Source: Amphimedon queenslandica
Taxonomy: Eukaryota; Porifera; Demospongiae; Haplosclerida; Niphatidae
Assembly (NCBI RefSeq): GCF_000090795.2
Contig: NW_003546288.1
Span: 213,483-277,482, forward strand
Reading direction: 5' to 3'
DNA length: 64,000 bases
Position 1 is the stretch's first letter. Every line of letters begins with the position of its first letter. Under the pieces are notes generated by a model, which saw nothing but the letters and a program-made list of their open reading frames with translations, did no database searches and had not been told where the DNA came from. Shown piece after piece: positions 35,096 to 46,711 of the stretch. The position numbers and the translations under genes are program-made.

Positions 35096-35575
35096 CTAAA
35101 GTGCTGTTGTGATATGCAGTTTTCTAAATATTTCCTCATATCTCATTGCTTGTAGACAAGTTTTGACAAATCTTTGCCAAACAAACAATAGTGAGATCAA
35201 GAAGGCAATGACGAAGCAACCGCAGTCCTGAGTTCCAAACTGGACTTGTGTTCGCAGTAACTCTACGTCACTTTCTCCAGACAACGCTACTATCCGTTGT
35301 TTCAACTCTTGGTGAAGAACTTTCAATTGCAGTGAATCATAAAGATATACTTGCCCCTCCCTATCATGGGAAAGCACCCAGTGTGTGATATAGAAATGAA
35401 AATATAAGGACCAATCTTTCAGAGCTTCAAGCCTGCTAACCTTTTGGGCGTAAAGTGTTTTTTGTGGTGGCTGCAACTCAGGAAACTTCTTGTTGATTAG
35501 CAATCCGCATCCATTCATGTGGATATCAGTCAGTTTCGCTCCGTCAAGCAAAGTATTTCTGTCCAATTCTATCAA
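35096..35575 (-). CDS. Ulp1/C48-like cysteine protease domain (exon)
   Basis: The minus-strand frame of 159 residues ends in TAG. The C-terminal two-thirds shows the catalytic arrangement of a Ulp1/adenain-fold protease: His in THWVLSHDREGQVY, Asp in LYDSLQ about 20 residues on, Gln in VQFGTQDCG, and Cys in DCGCFVIAFLISLLF. The upstream part (MIELDRNTLLDGAKLTDIH) fits the entry helix of the domain. Ulp1 proteases cleave SUMO-like tags in cells, but in transposons they are linked to MULE and other families. Here the neighbouring minus-strand exons are MULE-like, so it is probably the C-terminal domain of one transposon protein. All catalytic residues are present, so this exon may be intact. 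Confidence 0.7.
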   Translation of the reverse strand: MIELDRNTLLDGAKLTDIHMNGCGLLINKKFPELQPPQKTLYAQKVSRLEALKDWSLYFHFYITHWVLSHDREGQVYLYDSLQLKVLHQELKQRIVALSGESDVELLRTQVQFGTQDCGCFVIAFLISLLFVWQRFVKTCLQAMRYEEIFRKLHITTAL

Positions 35576-35692
35576 AATTAGTTCTTTAATCTAATAGGTA
35601 ACGGGTGAACTCAAACTTAACTTGCAACGCCTGGCAATTGTATTTCTTGTAGGAGTTACAGATTCTACAGCAGTTGATTTTAAAATTAATAA

Positions 35693-35941
35693 TTAGTAAA
35701 AATCCTTTGCTATAGACTTATGAATTACCTGATACAAAATTCTGTCAGGAGGCCACTCGGGATCATCGGTGGCAACCATCTTTTGTATTGCTAAATTCTG
35801 TTGGCTAGTAAACCCCTGCCTTTTGGCCAATATCTCTAAAGCTCTTGCCACATCTTCCCTGTATGTATTCATCATGTCAGATCTACATAGTAAACTATCA
35901 AGTATGCAAAAACAATAATATTTCAAGTGCCTCAAATACAA
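35693..35941 (-). CDS. Exon upstream of the Ulp1-like protease
   Basis: The minus-strand segment beginning MMNTYREDVARALEILAKR continues with FTSQQNLAIQKMVATDDPEW and PPDRILYQVIHKSIA, then TAG near 35693. It is hydrophilic and helical, without a recognised domain. It lies in order between the transposase-like exon and the protease, with GT/AG-like borders around it. It is likely part of the same gene. Confidence 0.4.
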   Translation of the reverse strand: MYLRHLKYYCFCILDSLLCRSDMMNTYREDVARALEILAKRQGFTSQQNLAIQKMVATDDPEWPPDRILYQVIHKSIAKDFY

Positions 35942-36208
35942 TTTACATTAATGGTGTGCTAACTAACCTGTGCAAATGCCTTTCAAACCTGTTGTGTGAT
36001 TTAACTGCATTAGTAGAATTAAGCAGACTGTTTACTATCTTCTCATCCATATCACTGAAGCAAGGGGAAAGCATTTCTGAAAATAATTCAGATCATTTCT
36101 TTAGTAATCTACAAACTGTATGCAGAACTTACTCAAGTGATTTTGCCTTGTCCACCATTCACAACAGTGTGAGCATGCCATCCAATTACTAGAGCTGTGT
36201 TCATATTC

Positions 36209-36660
36209 TCATAATATTGTGATTTTAGGCAAAATTTTAATAGCAATGGAGAGTGGATCTGATCCACTCAAGACTCTAAACAATCCTTCTACATCCTCTG
36301 CTGTATGACAATTTGGAATTGCATATGCAATTGATATGAATGCCTTGTAAGCCATGCTGTTGTAACATTCGTTGACTCTCTCACTCTTTTTACTCAACGT
36401 TAGTAATGAACCTTGTAGACGAAGAAAATTTATTATAATTTAACATTTTACATTTACTGTACCTGGCAGCCTTTGACATTGACAACTTTGTCTGCATTTC
36501 CTTCCCCAATTGCCAACTTCAGGCCATTCATTTGTGTATTGAACCAGTCTGCAATGAAACCTTTCAATATCTTGCCCACATCAAATCCTGGAATGTTTTC
36601 CTTTGTGTGAGTGAAGATCCACTGAAACAAAGCTTAATAGGCTGCAGTATCTGGTTTGTT
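36209..36660 (-). CDS. MULE-like transposase core exons
   Basis: On the minus strand a frame at about 36630-36470 reads QWIFTHTKENIPGFDVGKIL and IADWFNTQMNGLKLAIGEGN, with conserved Asp in ADW and GEGNAD, then VVNVKGCQ followed by a GTACAG donor. The next exon, 36397-36209, reads SERVNECYNSMAYKAFISIA and AIPNCHTAEDVEGLFRVLSG. The D.....MN.L..A.G......VKGCQ.H pattern followed by RVNE matches, from memory, the MULE-type DDE core of sponge and cnidarian transposon proteins. The exon between the two pieces is short or lost. Confidence 0.55.
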
Positions 36661-37259
36661 TATCCTAACATAAGCAACTACTATCCTTGTATTATCGTAA
36701 CAGTTTAGGTAAAACTACAACCACACATACTTTGTTATATGGACTAACATAGGAGAGAGCTATATAAGCAAAGAATATCATGTTCAACAAGTACTCTAAC
36801 CCTATAGAACCCCTAAAAGTGGCATCAACTTCACCAAACTCAGCATTTTCAAGAATCTGTCATTAATGGGCTCATAGTCAATACCGACATCAATGTAGGA
36901 TTAAGAAAATAATCAGACACGTATTGCTGGCTAATTTCTGCATACTTCATCATGCGATATATGCATAAATAATAATCTATGAATGCATTTTAGATACAGT
37001 AAAAGAAATCTACAATTACAGAAACAAGTACATGTACTTTTCAAAAACAGATAGTTCCAGGGTCCCAAAATCATTACGAAATGACTTACAACTATGGTAT
37101 TAAATTACATTGTTATTTTAATAAGACATACATGTACATGTACCCAACATAATACAACAGATCATGTTTATGTTAAATAAATCTCTTATTCAATTGCTAT
37201 AACATAAATAAATTCAAGTACATTGTATCTAGTTTACTTTCTGTGCATAAATTAACTGA

Positions 37260-38390
37260 CCTGGATGGCCTACTTGTTCACTCTGGTGTTTGCCATAGAG
37301 GAAAGTATCTTTTTCAAAAGTAAGGTTCACCACACCAGGATTCCTAAGTCCATTTGTTTCACGGAGTGTTCAAGCTCTAATATTATTCACTTTTCCCTTA
37401 TGAGCTGCAGCTAGTAATTATGGCATCCTTTTGCCTGTAATTAATTAAAACCAACGACAGTTACTTGCAATAAAACTGTTACCTGTCAAAATGTCATGAG
37501 TTTTAGTGACGAATTTAAGCTCATAGCATGCTGGATATCATGTACCACTTTAGCAGGAACTTTAGTTGGGCCAGGCAGGGGAAATTGTTAGATTTCATAT
37601 CATCTCTTCTCACAATACAAGAATTCCATCTCTTTTTGTCATCATTGCATGCAGGCCACACATACACAAACTCAACTGGGCGTGATTCAGCTGATACCAA
37701 ATCTAACTCAGGGTGTTGATGGCAAGGTCTACCTTCTATAATGGAGATAGAGTATGAACAATCTTCAGGACAACTCTTTACTCCACCCATGGTGCAGTTA
37801 GATAATGAAGTTCTTAATCTTTACCATTTGAAGAACATGTAATTATGCGTGATATTCTTGGCTTACCATTGCTGATTTCAATGTCATTACTTAAAAAGTA
37901 TTCATCTTCCTTTGTATAAAAAGGGAGTGTAGTTACGTCAGCAACAAATCCTAAGCGTTTAGGGTGATCAAAATGAAACTTTCCAGGATACTGGTAGTCA
38001 TCAGGCCTCACTTTCATACCACATCTCACTTGATGAAATTAATGAAAGTAGTACTGGCAGTGTGTTCCCCTGCTTTTTGTTTGGTAGCTTTGTGACAACA
38101 GCAGAAGAGCCGGATTCATCGTTCTTAAGGTTTGATCTAAGTGAAGCAAGTTGCTGCATACACAAAGAGTGACATTTCACAGTGAGCAACAAAACTGATG
38201 GTAGGGGTTCAGTTGAAAAAAATCCTTTCCAATTTCTGTGATGCTATAACAATTAAAAACAATCTCAGTCATTCTCATATGACCATGTCCAAGACTAGCA
38301 GTCTTTCCAGAAACCCATGAAGCCATGCTTGTAAAAGACGAATCTTCCATGAAGCTTCTGATAAACCAAGTGAAGCACAAGCACCTAAAG
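37260..38390 (-). pseudogene. N-terminal exons of the MULE/Ulp1-type gene
   Basis: Minus-strand blocks in order: GNTLPVLLSLI (about 38060); CGMKVRPDDYQYPGKFHF, LGFVADVTTLPFYTKEDEYF and ISRIITCSSN (38029-37820); and CPEDCSYSISIIEGRPCHQH, ELDLVSAESRPVEFVYVWPA and KRWNSCIVRR (37790-37590). Next, in the neighbouring frame, comes LPGPTKVPAKVVHDIQHAMS (37570-37505), then RETNGLRNPGVVNLTFEKDT (about 37360-37300). The W..C.VR segment resembles a FLYWCH/WRKY-like DNA-binding region. At least two frame changes (near 38030 and 37580) suggest decay, unless they reflect unrecognised introns or assembly errors. Confidence 0.5.
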
Positions 38391-38976
38391 CTCTAGAATC
38401 TTCAATGTATGCTCCTGACTGGCTTTGACATACCCCATACAAATTCTGCTATTTACATTGTGAAAGTAAGGTACATGTATGTAAAGAGATTTAAACATCA
38501 AAAAAAAACCTTTGTAACAGCTCTGTTTGGAAAGTCTTTGACACCTTTAAGTATTGCTGATAACTCTTCTTGACACTCATCTATATCACTTCAGATATGA
38601 CACATCACAACACTCTCCATTGTTGTCTGCTTCACATTCACAATCTCAAAAGTATTCCAGAATTATTTTCCGTCTGCAGTCATTATGTAGATGTCATAAT
38701 GCATATCCATTAGAGAAATAAATGTCATCATACAGGCATGTACATGTACATATACATTGTTTATTATTTTACTTTCACACTTCATTAAAACATTTCAACT
38801 ATTTCTTTTTTTAATTTTCCCTTGCACCAATATAATGCATAGTGTAAATCTGCGTCACTAAAAGGACTCCTACAGTACACATTAGTAAAATATATACACA
38901 TTAAGTTCATTCTTATCAAGTTACATGTAACTTTGCAGGTTGTCCAATATTACAGTAACAAGCCTCCAGCTGCAAT
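38391..38976. other. No clear gene
   Basis: A minus-strand DECQEELSAILKGVKDFPNR piece near 38600-38540 may be a further upstream exon of the MULE-like gene. The rest is AT-rich. Confidence 0.35.
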
Positions 38977-40036
38977 TCAATTAATACCCGACTGCATTAC
39001 AGCAATCGGCAAAGACTTATCAATATCAAAAGCAACTTTTAATTGCCTAATTATTGCTATGCATCTGTTTTTTAGATCGGGTAGATTGTATCGAACTCTT
39101 CTGTTTTGTCTTAAAATGAGAAAATTCTTTTTATAATATTCCAAGTTCTTTTGTCTCTTTTGCAATATTTTTCCTCTGATTTTAGACCTCTTCTTAGTTG
39201 ATACACTTCTGGTTGGTGGATTTAAGTTATACTTCATTCTATAGTTTTGTCTTAGCTTGGCATTCTTTGTGTTAGCCACAGCAGCATAATGCTCTCTAGC
39301 ATTGTCTTTTATTTGCTGACAGTGAGAGGCGTAATACTCATTTATAACTTTTTCCTTTGTTCTAAATTAGAAGCATAATTATCCTTAAAACCTTCTAATC
39401 TCTCTTGATGATTAGCAATATAATTATCTTTAAATCCTTCTATTCTCTCTTCATGATGAGAAGCATGTTATTTTAGAATAATCTGCCACTTTTTGTTTAT
39501 TTGTGGCACGATATGTTTTTATATATCTTTTACGACAATGTTTCTTGTTTATTTTTGGCACGATATTTTTTTGATTTTGCAAGGTGTTTTTCACGATTTT
39601 TATAATAGTTTCATCTCGACCAATCCTTTGTTTTTCTTTATCTGTCTCTCTCTGACAGTTGTACCATCAAGGGTAGTAGCTACTTCAAACTGTGTGTTGT
39701 CACACAACTCTGGCGGGTTATGATCTCACACAGACCAATCATTACATTCTGGGCGATCAGAAGGAATGAAAAGGTCAGCATCATCTGCTACTACATACTC
39801 AGTTACATTACACAACTCTGGGTTATGGTCACCTGCAGAACTGGAAGCAACTTCTTGCTCTGTAACATCATCACACAACCCTTCATTCAGGATGCCACCA
39901 CAAGTATTCAGAACTAATTCAGGCTCTGTGATATCATGCTTTTGATTATCATTACACTCTGCTTTTACCCTATCTCATTTTCCTTTCTTAGTTGCCTGCG
40001 CTTCTTAGCAGACACCTTGCCTTGTAAGTTAGGCAT
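38977..40036 (-). pseudogene. Basic, repeat-bearing N-terminal protein of a Helitron-like element
   Basis: On the minus strand an ATG at 40036 opens MPNLQGKVSAKKRRQLRK. Later come short acidic repeats (VTEQEVASSSAGDHNPELC and similar, near 39880-39670). From 39450 a tandem peptide repeat follows (ERIEGFKDNYIANHQ twice), then a Lys/Arg/Tyr-rich region to 38977. Acidic then ...FKDNY..NHQERIE... repeats ahead of a basic block are what I recall from N-termini of Helitron-like proteins in sponges. Stops (for example in the first 30 codons) and frame changes break it. Its start lies 25 bp from the assembly gap. Confidence 0.4.
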
Positions 40037-40060
40037 TCGTTACATAATAGCTGTGATACT

Positions 40061-40316
40061 NNNNNNNNNNNNNNNNNNNNNNNNNNNNNNNNNNNNNNNN
40101 NNNNNNNNNNNNNNNNNNNNNNNNNNNNNNNNNNNNNNNNNNNNNNNNNNNNNNNNNNNNNNNNNNNNNNNNNNNNNNNNNNNNNNNNNNNNNNNNNNNN
40201 NNNNNNNNNNNNNNNNNNNNNNNNNNNNNNNNNNNNNNNNNNNNNNNNNNNNNNNNNNNNNNNNNNNNNNNNNNNNNNNNNNNNNNNNNNNNNNNNNNNN
40301 NNNNNNNNNNNNNNNN
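40061..40316. other. Assembly gap (256 N)
   Basis: Run of N. Frames drawn across it are meaningless. Confidence 0.99.
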
Positions 40317-40466
40317 CATAGATAATAGAGGAATTACATTATCAATGAAACAGAAAGTTGATTATCATAATGAAACAGAAAATATTCATCAGTAATGAAA
40401 CTCAAGCTACAAATATAATGACAGCAACAATAGAACTTGAACAAATAGAAATAGTGTACCTCTATA

Positions 40467-40675
40467 TGTGACCATAATTGACAAAAGGTACCTTATGGCG
40501 GATAAGAAAATTTATCTTTATAGCCTAAAAAATCCAACTTCTTGAGCTCCATTTATCATAAAATTACTCCAGAGGATGCAAAAAGTTACTATGTAACATT
40601 TAGAACAATGGTTGACTAACAGAGCACTCACTGCTTGATATTTTTCATTATAATGATGAGTTAATTATGGTCACA
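40467..40675. mobile_element. MITE-B copy 3 (inverted, one arm shortened)
   Basis: The left end TGTGACCATAATTGACAAAA is complete. The right arm keeps only TTAATTATGGTCACA. TATA flanks both ends (40463-40466 and 40676-40679), a possible target duplication. Confidence 0.85.
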
Positions 40676-40679
40676 TATA

Positions 40680-43370
40680 ACCAGGAATACACTGGATGAT
40701 CTACTTTTGATATTCCTAAGTATTTCTTGTATAGAGTAAGACAACATACAATGATAACTAATGCAATGTAAAGCTTACCTGCTTCACTGTAACCATTTTC
40801 TTTTTTTGACAAACAAGTAATTAGAGAATGATTTGAGCATGTGCAGCCACGCACATTTTCAAGCACATGTTATTAATATTAACAAAATGGCAGCATGTAA
40901 TAAGTTTCATTGAACCCACAAGCCATAGCACAATTTCTTTATTTCTTGGAGAATGATCTGATGGGTCATGGATCTACGCATAACTATTTGGAGTAGCATG
41001 GTGCAAAAATTGTTCTTGTAGTACCAGTCAATATTGAGATACAGGTTGCCAACGGAATTGAGACTTTCTTGATGATAATGAAGGTTTACAAAAGGTGGCT
41101 GAACGAAACGGCCCATTTTCCAGATTTCGACTTTTCTCTCAGACAAGGTTTAGAGCCACACTAGTGGTACCAATTGAGTCCTTTGGTCAAGACAAGGTCC
41201 TCTCTAAGAAGTCTGGTAAACAGGAGCTTGTTTTCCCTGTATAGCAAAGGGTGCATAATTCATGGCAGCCATTTTGATTGGGGGTAAATCCTACTTAGTG
41301 ATGCTACTGTGTTACTAATTTACAGTATGGGATTGGAAACTGATCAGATAAGCACATTTTTAGCCGTACTTAAGCAGGTGTGACTAGGCTGTTTTTATCA
41401 ATGAGCCCGGCAGCCCTAATTAACAAAGCTAAGGTGCTTCTTTAGTCTATTTTGAACTTTTTGGGACACTTTTGAGCAAAGAAGGGCATTTAAGTCATTT
41501 ACAGTAAGCTCCACTACACTCTTTTACATGCCACTAAACGTGTAAAGTTTTTTAATACTTTGCTTTGATTTTGCTTTACTCAATATTTTAAGTTCCTTTT
41601 ATGATAGACTTTTGGGACTCTAATACGGACACTTATGCTTTTTGGGCTTGCATTTATCATTTTTAACTACATATGAGATATTTTTGTGCCACTAAACTAC
41701 TATAATTATGGTATCTTTTACTGTAGTGATGGGTAGAAGGAAGTTAAGGCTTAAACATGTCAAAACTATGAGAAGTTAAAACAGATGGGAAACACTACAC
41801 CCCTCTTAATGTCAATACCATTTCAGCTTATTGCAAGGTATGATCAGTCCATTACTCCTTCACTTCCTCGGTCAACATGTGATGATGATACCATAAACCA
41901 TTATACTAAGTAACAGGGAAGGGAAACTGATGACGTGATTTCATTCAAATCAATGAAAGTAGGTGCAGACAAACCTTGTAAGACTCTGCCCCTTCCGCAG
42001 ATCATTGAGACTAAATTAATACGACTGACAGGACTGCTAGATTAAATGTAGCTTGAAGCCAGATCTAGGGCAGTTACATAGCTTATATTGTTGCTGAAGG
42101 TTTACTTACTTATTAGAAACTGTTAAAACTTTAATACAGCACTTTATTTTGAAGAAAAATGAGAAAAAGCATGCTTTTGTACCATGCGTGGTAGGATGAA
42201 AATCTATTCAACCTATAACTTGCTGTGGGTAACTAAAACTGAGAGTGTCAATATAAAAAACAAGCATCAAGTAATGTTACGTGCCACTAAGACACTTTTA
42301 TTATTACTAGTGCTTCATACAGATCATAAGATCCCAAAATGTCCGCTTTTAGAGACGTATCTCTTCAACCTATATCACAAAAAGTTAGTAAAATTAGGAT
42401 ACAGGACAAAAATTGTATCAAGGATCAGGTTTTTTCACATGCCTTTAGCCTTTTATATAAGCCAAAGACAGCACTGTGGAAAAAAACAGCTATTATAATC
42501 ATTACAAGCACTTTTAATACCATGCATTGCAAACACCACAAAAATGTAGTGGTAATTAGGTGCGAACCATGGTGGAAATGACGTCTGCTATAATTGGTAC
42601 TCTAGTAGTCTTGAGCTAGTCTACTTCCTGAGAACTATTAGTTATATAAAAATCAACTAAAGAGAATATTTTGTAATCACATGCAAGGTAACTTCTGCAC
42701 GCACACATTGCTTATCACTGCATATAATCAAATACAGAGACCAAATAGTGCTTTCTATGAACAACTAGTTCATGCACACGCATATTGAATCACAATAATT
42801 TAAATCTATGGTGTCAATATTTTCATATCATGTAAATGGTCGATGTGTTTCAATATTATAGCAATCATCATGCCACGTAAACCAAGACTGAAAAATATGA
42901 AATACCTTGAACTGTCACGAAGATTAAGGAAAGTATCACTAAATGTATCTATACCAATCAGTTATTACCATAGCCAACCATTGCACACACTTAAAAGTTG
43001 GAAGGTTGTACAACTTGGGTCTACCTGAACATTGGATTGATGTGCCACTAAATGATGAGACAGTTGTTAAAGAAAAGATATTCACAACACTGATTAATTC
43101 TTCCCTTTTCATACTGAAGGTCAATGAATTGCTAGCCTGATCACTTAAATATGATGGCTATGAGGCAAATTTTCAAGTCATTTTGATGTCATTCCAAAAC
43201 AAATATTAGGAGTGTTGTCCAGTAATGCCAGTGACTTTCCTAAAATGTAAATAATTGTCCCAAGTACATTATTATCCCAAGGATTTCATAGGATGATAGA
43301 TATCATTTGTACATCCCCCCTTAGTACATACAAACCATACCCCTTACCTAATGTCTTAATGTACAGTATC
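40680..43370. other. No gene recognised
   Basis: A long stretch of chance frames. At 42870-43140 a plus-strand pair of overlapping frames (MPRKPRLKNMKYLELSRRLR, then NVSIPISYYHSQPL) looks mildly protein-like but matches nothing I know. Confidence 0.4.
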
Positions 43371-43770
43371 TCCTATGATTGTCCCAGGACAGTGGTACCC
43401 ATATCCTCTTGTGAATGTATCCTAAAAGGACTATGTTACTATGTACGTCCTAGGATTGTCCCAGGACAAGGGTACCCATACCCTCTTGTCAAGGTATCCT
43501 AAGAGGACTATGTTACTATGTATGTCCTAGGATTGTCCCAGGACAGACCCACCCATACACTATTGTCAATGTATCCTAAGAGGGCTATGTTACTATGTAT
43601 GTCCTAGGATTGTCCCAGGATAGGGGTACCCATACCCTCTTGTCAATGTATCCTAAGAGGACTATGTTACTATGTATGGCCTAGGATTGTCCCAGGACAG
43701 GGGTACCCATACCCTCTTGTCAATGTATCCTAAGAAGACTATGTTACTATGTTTGTCCTAGGACAGGCTT
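43371..43770. repeat. 77-bp satellite, five units plus a partial
   Basis: TCCTAGGATTGTCCCAGGAC-type starts occur at 43371, 43448, 43525, 43602, 43679 and 43756, each exactly 77 bp apart. Units differ by a few substitutions and no indels. Each unit carries an internal inverted pair (TGTCCTAGGA against TCCCAGGACA) and a GGTACCCATACCCTCTTGTC block. Confidence 0.95.
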
Positions 43771-44397
43771 ACCCCTGTGAATGTGCTATGAAGTTAAACA
43801 TAACTGTCATAAAAGTTTATATTGTCATTTATTCATTATTATGTCAAAAATGCATTCTATTTTTACATAAACTTGGCTTTCTATTATGTAAGTCACACAA
43901 GTGTATTATATAAAAATGAAACGTTTCTCTATTCATGTGGTGAGTAATCCTTGCATTTTGAAAGCCATGAGAAAAATTGCTCAAATTTTGCTGTTGACCA
44001 GTATGACAGTTTATATGCATAGACACATGTAGTTTATAGCTACCTTTTCCATTTCTGGTACTTTGTCTGGATCACAGTTTTCTTTACACCATAGATCAAT
44101 GTGCCTCTTAAAGTTCATTCTATCTATAACAAATGTCATCTCTGATATTTTCTTAGCCATTGGTGGCATGCATCGTCGTAACATATAATTCCTTAAAATA
44201 TGATAACTAAATGCATGTTTGTACTTTGTAATATTTTCATACTTAATTTAGAAGTTCTTGTCTCATTGTTGTACAAGAAAGAATGCAAGTGCCCATACAC
44301 TTGTGTCTTACTCTCTGATCCATAAATCTTATTTAAAAATGCTATTGTACCACATGGCCATATACCAGCTAGTATTCCTAAAAGTATATGTAGTGTT

Positions 44398-44607
44398 GAA
44401 TACCATATAGTGGGAAATTTTGGAGGGCTACATTTGGGTGAACTGCTGAACTTTGGTGCATTTTTAATGTGGCAAATTTGTGGTCACGTGCCATTGAGTT
44501 TGCGTATAATGACTCAAAATGGCTGATTTTTATTTTGGCGAATGACTATCAAAATGCCAAATTCACCAAATTTAATCACCTCCAAAATTTCCCACTATTC
44601 GGTATTC
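44398..44607. mobile_element. 210-bp MITE with 29-bp TIRs, inside the Cys-rich gene
   Basis: The left end GAATACCATATAGTGGGAAA continues to TTTTGGAGG, and the right end is its complement with two mismatches. Read with TA as target, the element proper begins CCATATAGTGGG. It lies between coding blocks of the minus-strand gene, so it is probably in an intron. Confidence 0.85.
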
Positions 44608-45460
44608 ATTATTGAACAAGACATTATTGTGATTTTGAGGTTAATGTATTTCAAAATCACATGTAACTATCCGACTATATAGTAATCACTCCTTCCACAC
44701 TATAACTTATTGTTACCAGAAACAACCAAAACATAACGTTTAGCTGAAATGTACTACCCATACATAGTTCAAAAGTCTCAGACAGACAAGATTAATTAGC
44801 ATATACTTGTATTGCCTACATGGGCATGCAGATTGATGCTTTATAGGCAATGATGCGTAACAGCTACTTATTGAACAAAGTCTGCATGTAAATGCACAAG
44901 ATATACATGTTGCAATTATGACTATAAGTTTTGCTAATTGTTTATTCTGTAAACAATTCAAATCTACAAACCTGCTGTGATACGGTTCAGCTTTTTCTTC
45001 TTATCTTTTTCTGTTATATTGCAATTTTCCTTCATTCTAAAATGCTGCTCTATATCATAAGAAAACAAAATGTACTTACCACAGCTTTTATTGTAATAAC
45101 ATACATTGCTGGTGTCTCATCAAAGTCAATTTTTTTTTTGTGGCTGTGCACATGTATCATGTGATGATGTCAAAGTTTGTATTATGTGACCAGCAGCTGG
45201 GGCATCCTTTATTTCAACATTATAAGAAATGTTGTTTTCAAAATCCTCCACAATATGAACAGGAAGAAAAGTCCCTAACTCCTAAGTTGTTTGAGATAAC
45301 TCTTTTCCTAAACAAAGAACCTGTTATGTATCGTAACATACACATAGCTATAAAATAAATTGAGAAACCTGATATAATGTGTTTCTTCTTGTTATTTGTC
45401 AAATTGCTTTGACAATATCATTGCCATTGGCATCTCTGTTACTTTGTCACACATCTGCTC
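44608..45460. other. Probable intronic sequence, no coding block recognised
   Basis: Lies between two coding blocks of the minus-strand Cys-rich gene. Holds only chance frames. Confidence 0.4.
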
Positions 45461-46711
45461 ATCATCATGCTAATCACAAGTAATGGGACATGATTTCACG
45501 ACAAGCGGTTTGTGAAGTGTGCAATACCATGATGCATATGAAGGGCTATTAGGGCAACCAGTTTTTACAGTTCCTGGCAGTCCATCATATTCAACGAATC
45601 CAGCTTCAGTTGCCAAACAAACATCTCTATGATTTTTCATGTTTGCATCCATTACAATGACTGATCCACAGCCAGGTTTAGAACAACTATGAGCTTTGAC
45701 TGATAGTAATTAATTAGTAAAAATGTAATAACTAACCAGCACTATCTTCTGTAAACATTGGCTGATACAAAGGAGTGACTTGCAATAATGTTTCTCCATA
45801 ATCCTTATGCATCCTAAGTGAACTCAGACACATCTTTTCTGGGTACCATGAGCAGAAAGTTAGTAAGGAGGACTGGAAAAAAGCATCTTCGAAATGCCTC
45901 CTATTAAGGTGCTGACAAAAATTGAAGACAGAACTACATGAGTATAAAAGTTTTGCTAATAATATCAGTAATTAAATTGCTTTGATTACTTGTCATTGAT
46001 GCTCCTAACATGTACATAGTTAACATTTCTGCTCGCTGCTGAAAGCTTATATGGCCTATCAGAACATCAGCTTTAAGTCGCATTAAGAAATCCATTTGAA
46101 ATGCTGTCTCTCTTGAAGACACAAAGTAGTCATGCTGTTGCCAGTCTTCATTAAAATGAATGTGCCCATCATACGAATAATTGTTATAATACTGGACATA
46201 AGAACACTGAGCGTTTCAGCAAGTTTTATGGTAGTGGCATCCCAGAATGGTACCAATGTGATCATCATAAATGATTAAAGGAGCGGAGCGATCTGTTCTG
46301 ATAGCTAACTTTGACTCACATTTGAGGCAGGTAGTTGACATGCTTATTAAGGGAATTCCTATTATTTTGCCATTAGAGTCATGGTCCAGGAATTGCTTTT
46401 TCAAAGTTTCATTTGACAGAAATGCTGCTTGATTCAGTTCCTATAGGTTCTCCAATATTAAATTTCCTTCAGCTTCATTTATAGAACAGCTATCTTCTCC
46501 AAATTTTGCGAATTCTAGGACTACTTTCCAAAATTCAGGTAGGTCATTTGGAAGAAACATAACAGCAAACAACAGTCTTCTAAGAATCGTAACATTGTCT
46601 TAATACTTAGAAATGATGCCCAACATTTCTAGAAGGTATCAGGTGTGAAAGCACATGCTCAAGTTGTCATTACATGATTCTCATGCCTGTGAACACATGT
46701 TTCAAAGATAC

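Larger units (their letters stand above)
43850..46440 (-). pseudogene. Multi-exon Cys-rich transposon-like gene
   Basis: Minus-strand blocks lie in consistent order. CLKCESKLAIRTDRSAPLII and HIGTILGCHYHKTC lie near 46340-46220. After frame changes come YFVSSRETAFQMDFLMRLKA and LIGHISFQQRAEMLTMY (46130-46000). RRHFEDAFFQSSLL with MFTEDSA lies at 45900-45740, ending at a GTTAGT donor. A roughly 50-bp intron follows, then CSKPGCGSVIVMDANMKNHR with GCPNSPSYASWYCTLHKP (45690-45510). After a gap come IYGSESKTQVYGHLHSFLY (about 44330-44280) and MTFVIDRMNFKRHIDLWCKE with NCDPDKVPEME (44140-44045). The end is NARITHHMNRETFHFYIIHL-CDLHNRK (43960-43865). Cys/His pairs suggest zinc binding; the later D...H.D.WC..NC and RHMN-type motifs suggest a transposase-like core. 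I recall relatives in sponge and cnidarian genomes but no established name. Confidence 0.55.

Noticed and set aside
39936-40325. Open frames spanning the N run on both strands
   Set aside because: They consist mostly of undetermined bases; no coding evidence.
43371-43770. Possible CRISPR array
   Set aside because: The 77-bp units are whole-unit tandem repeats without conserved-repeat/variable-spacer structure, and the genome is eukaryotic.
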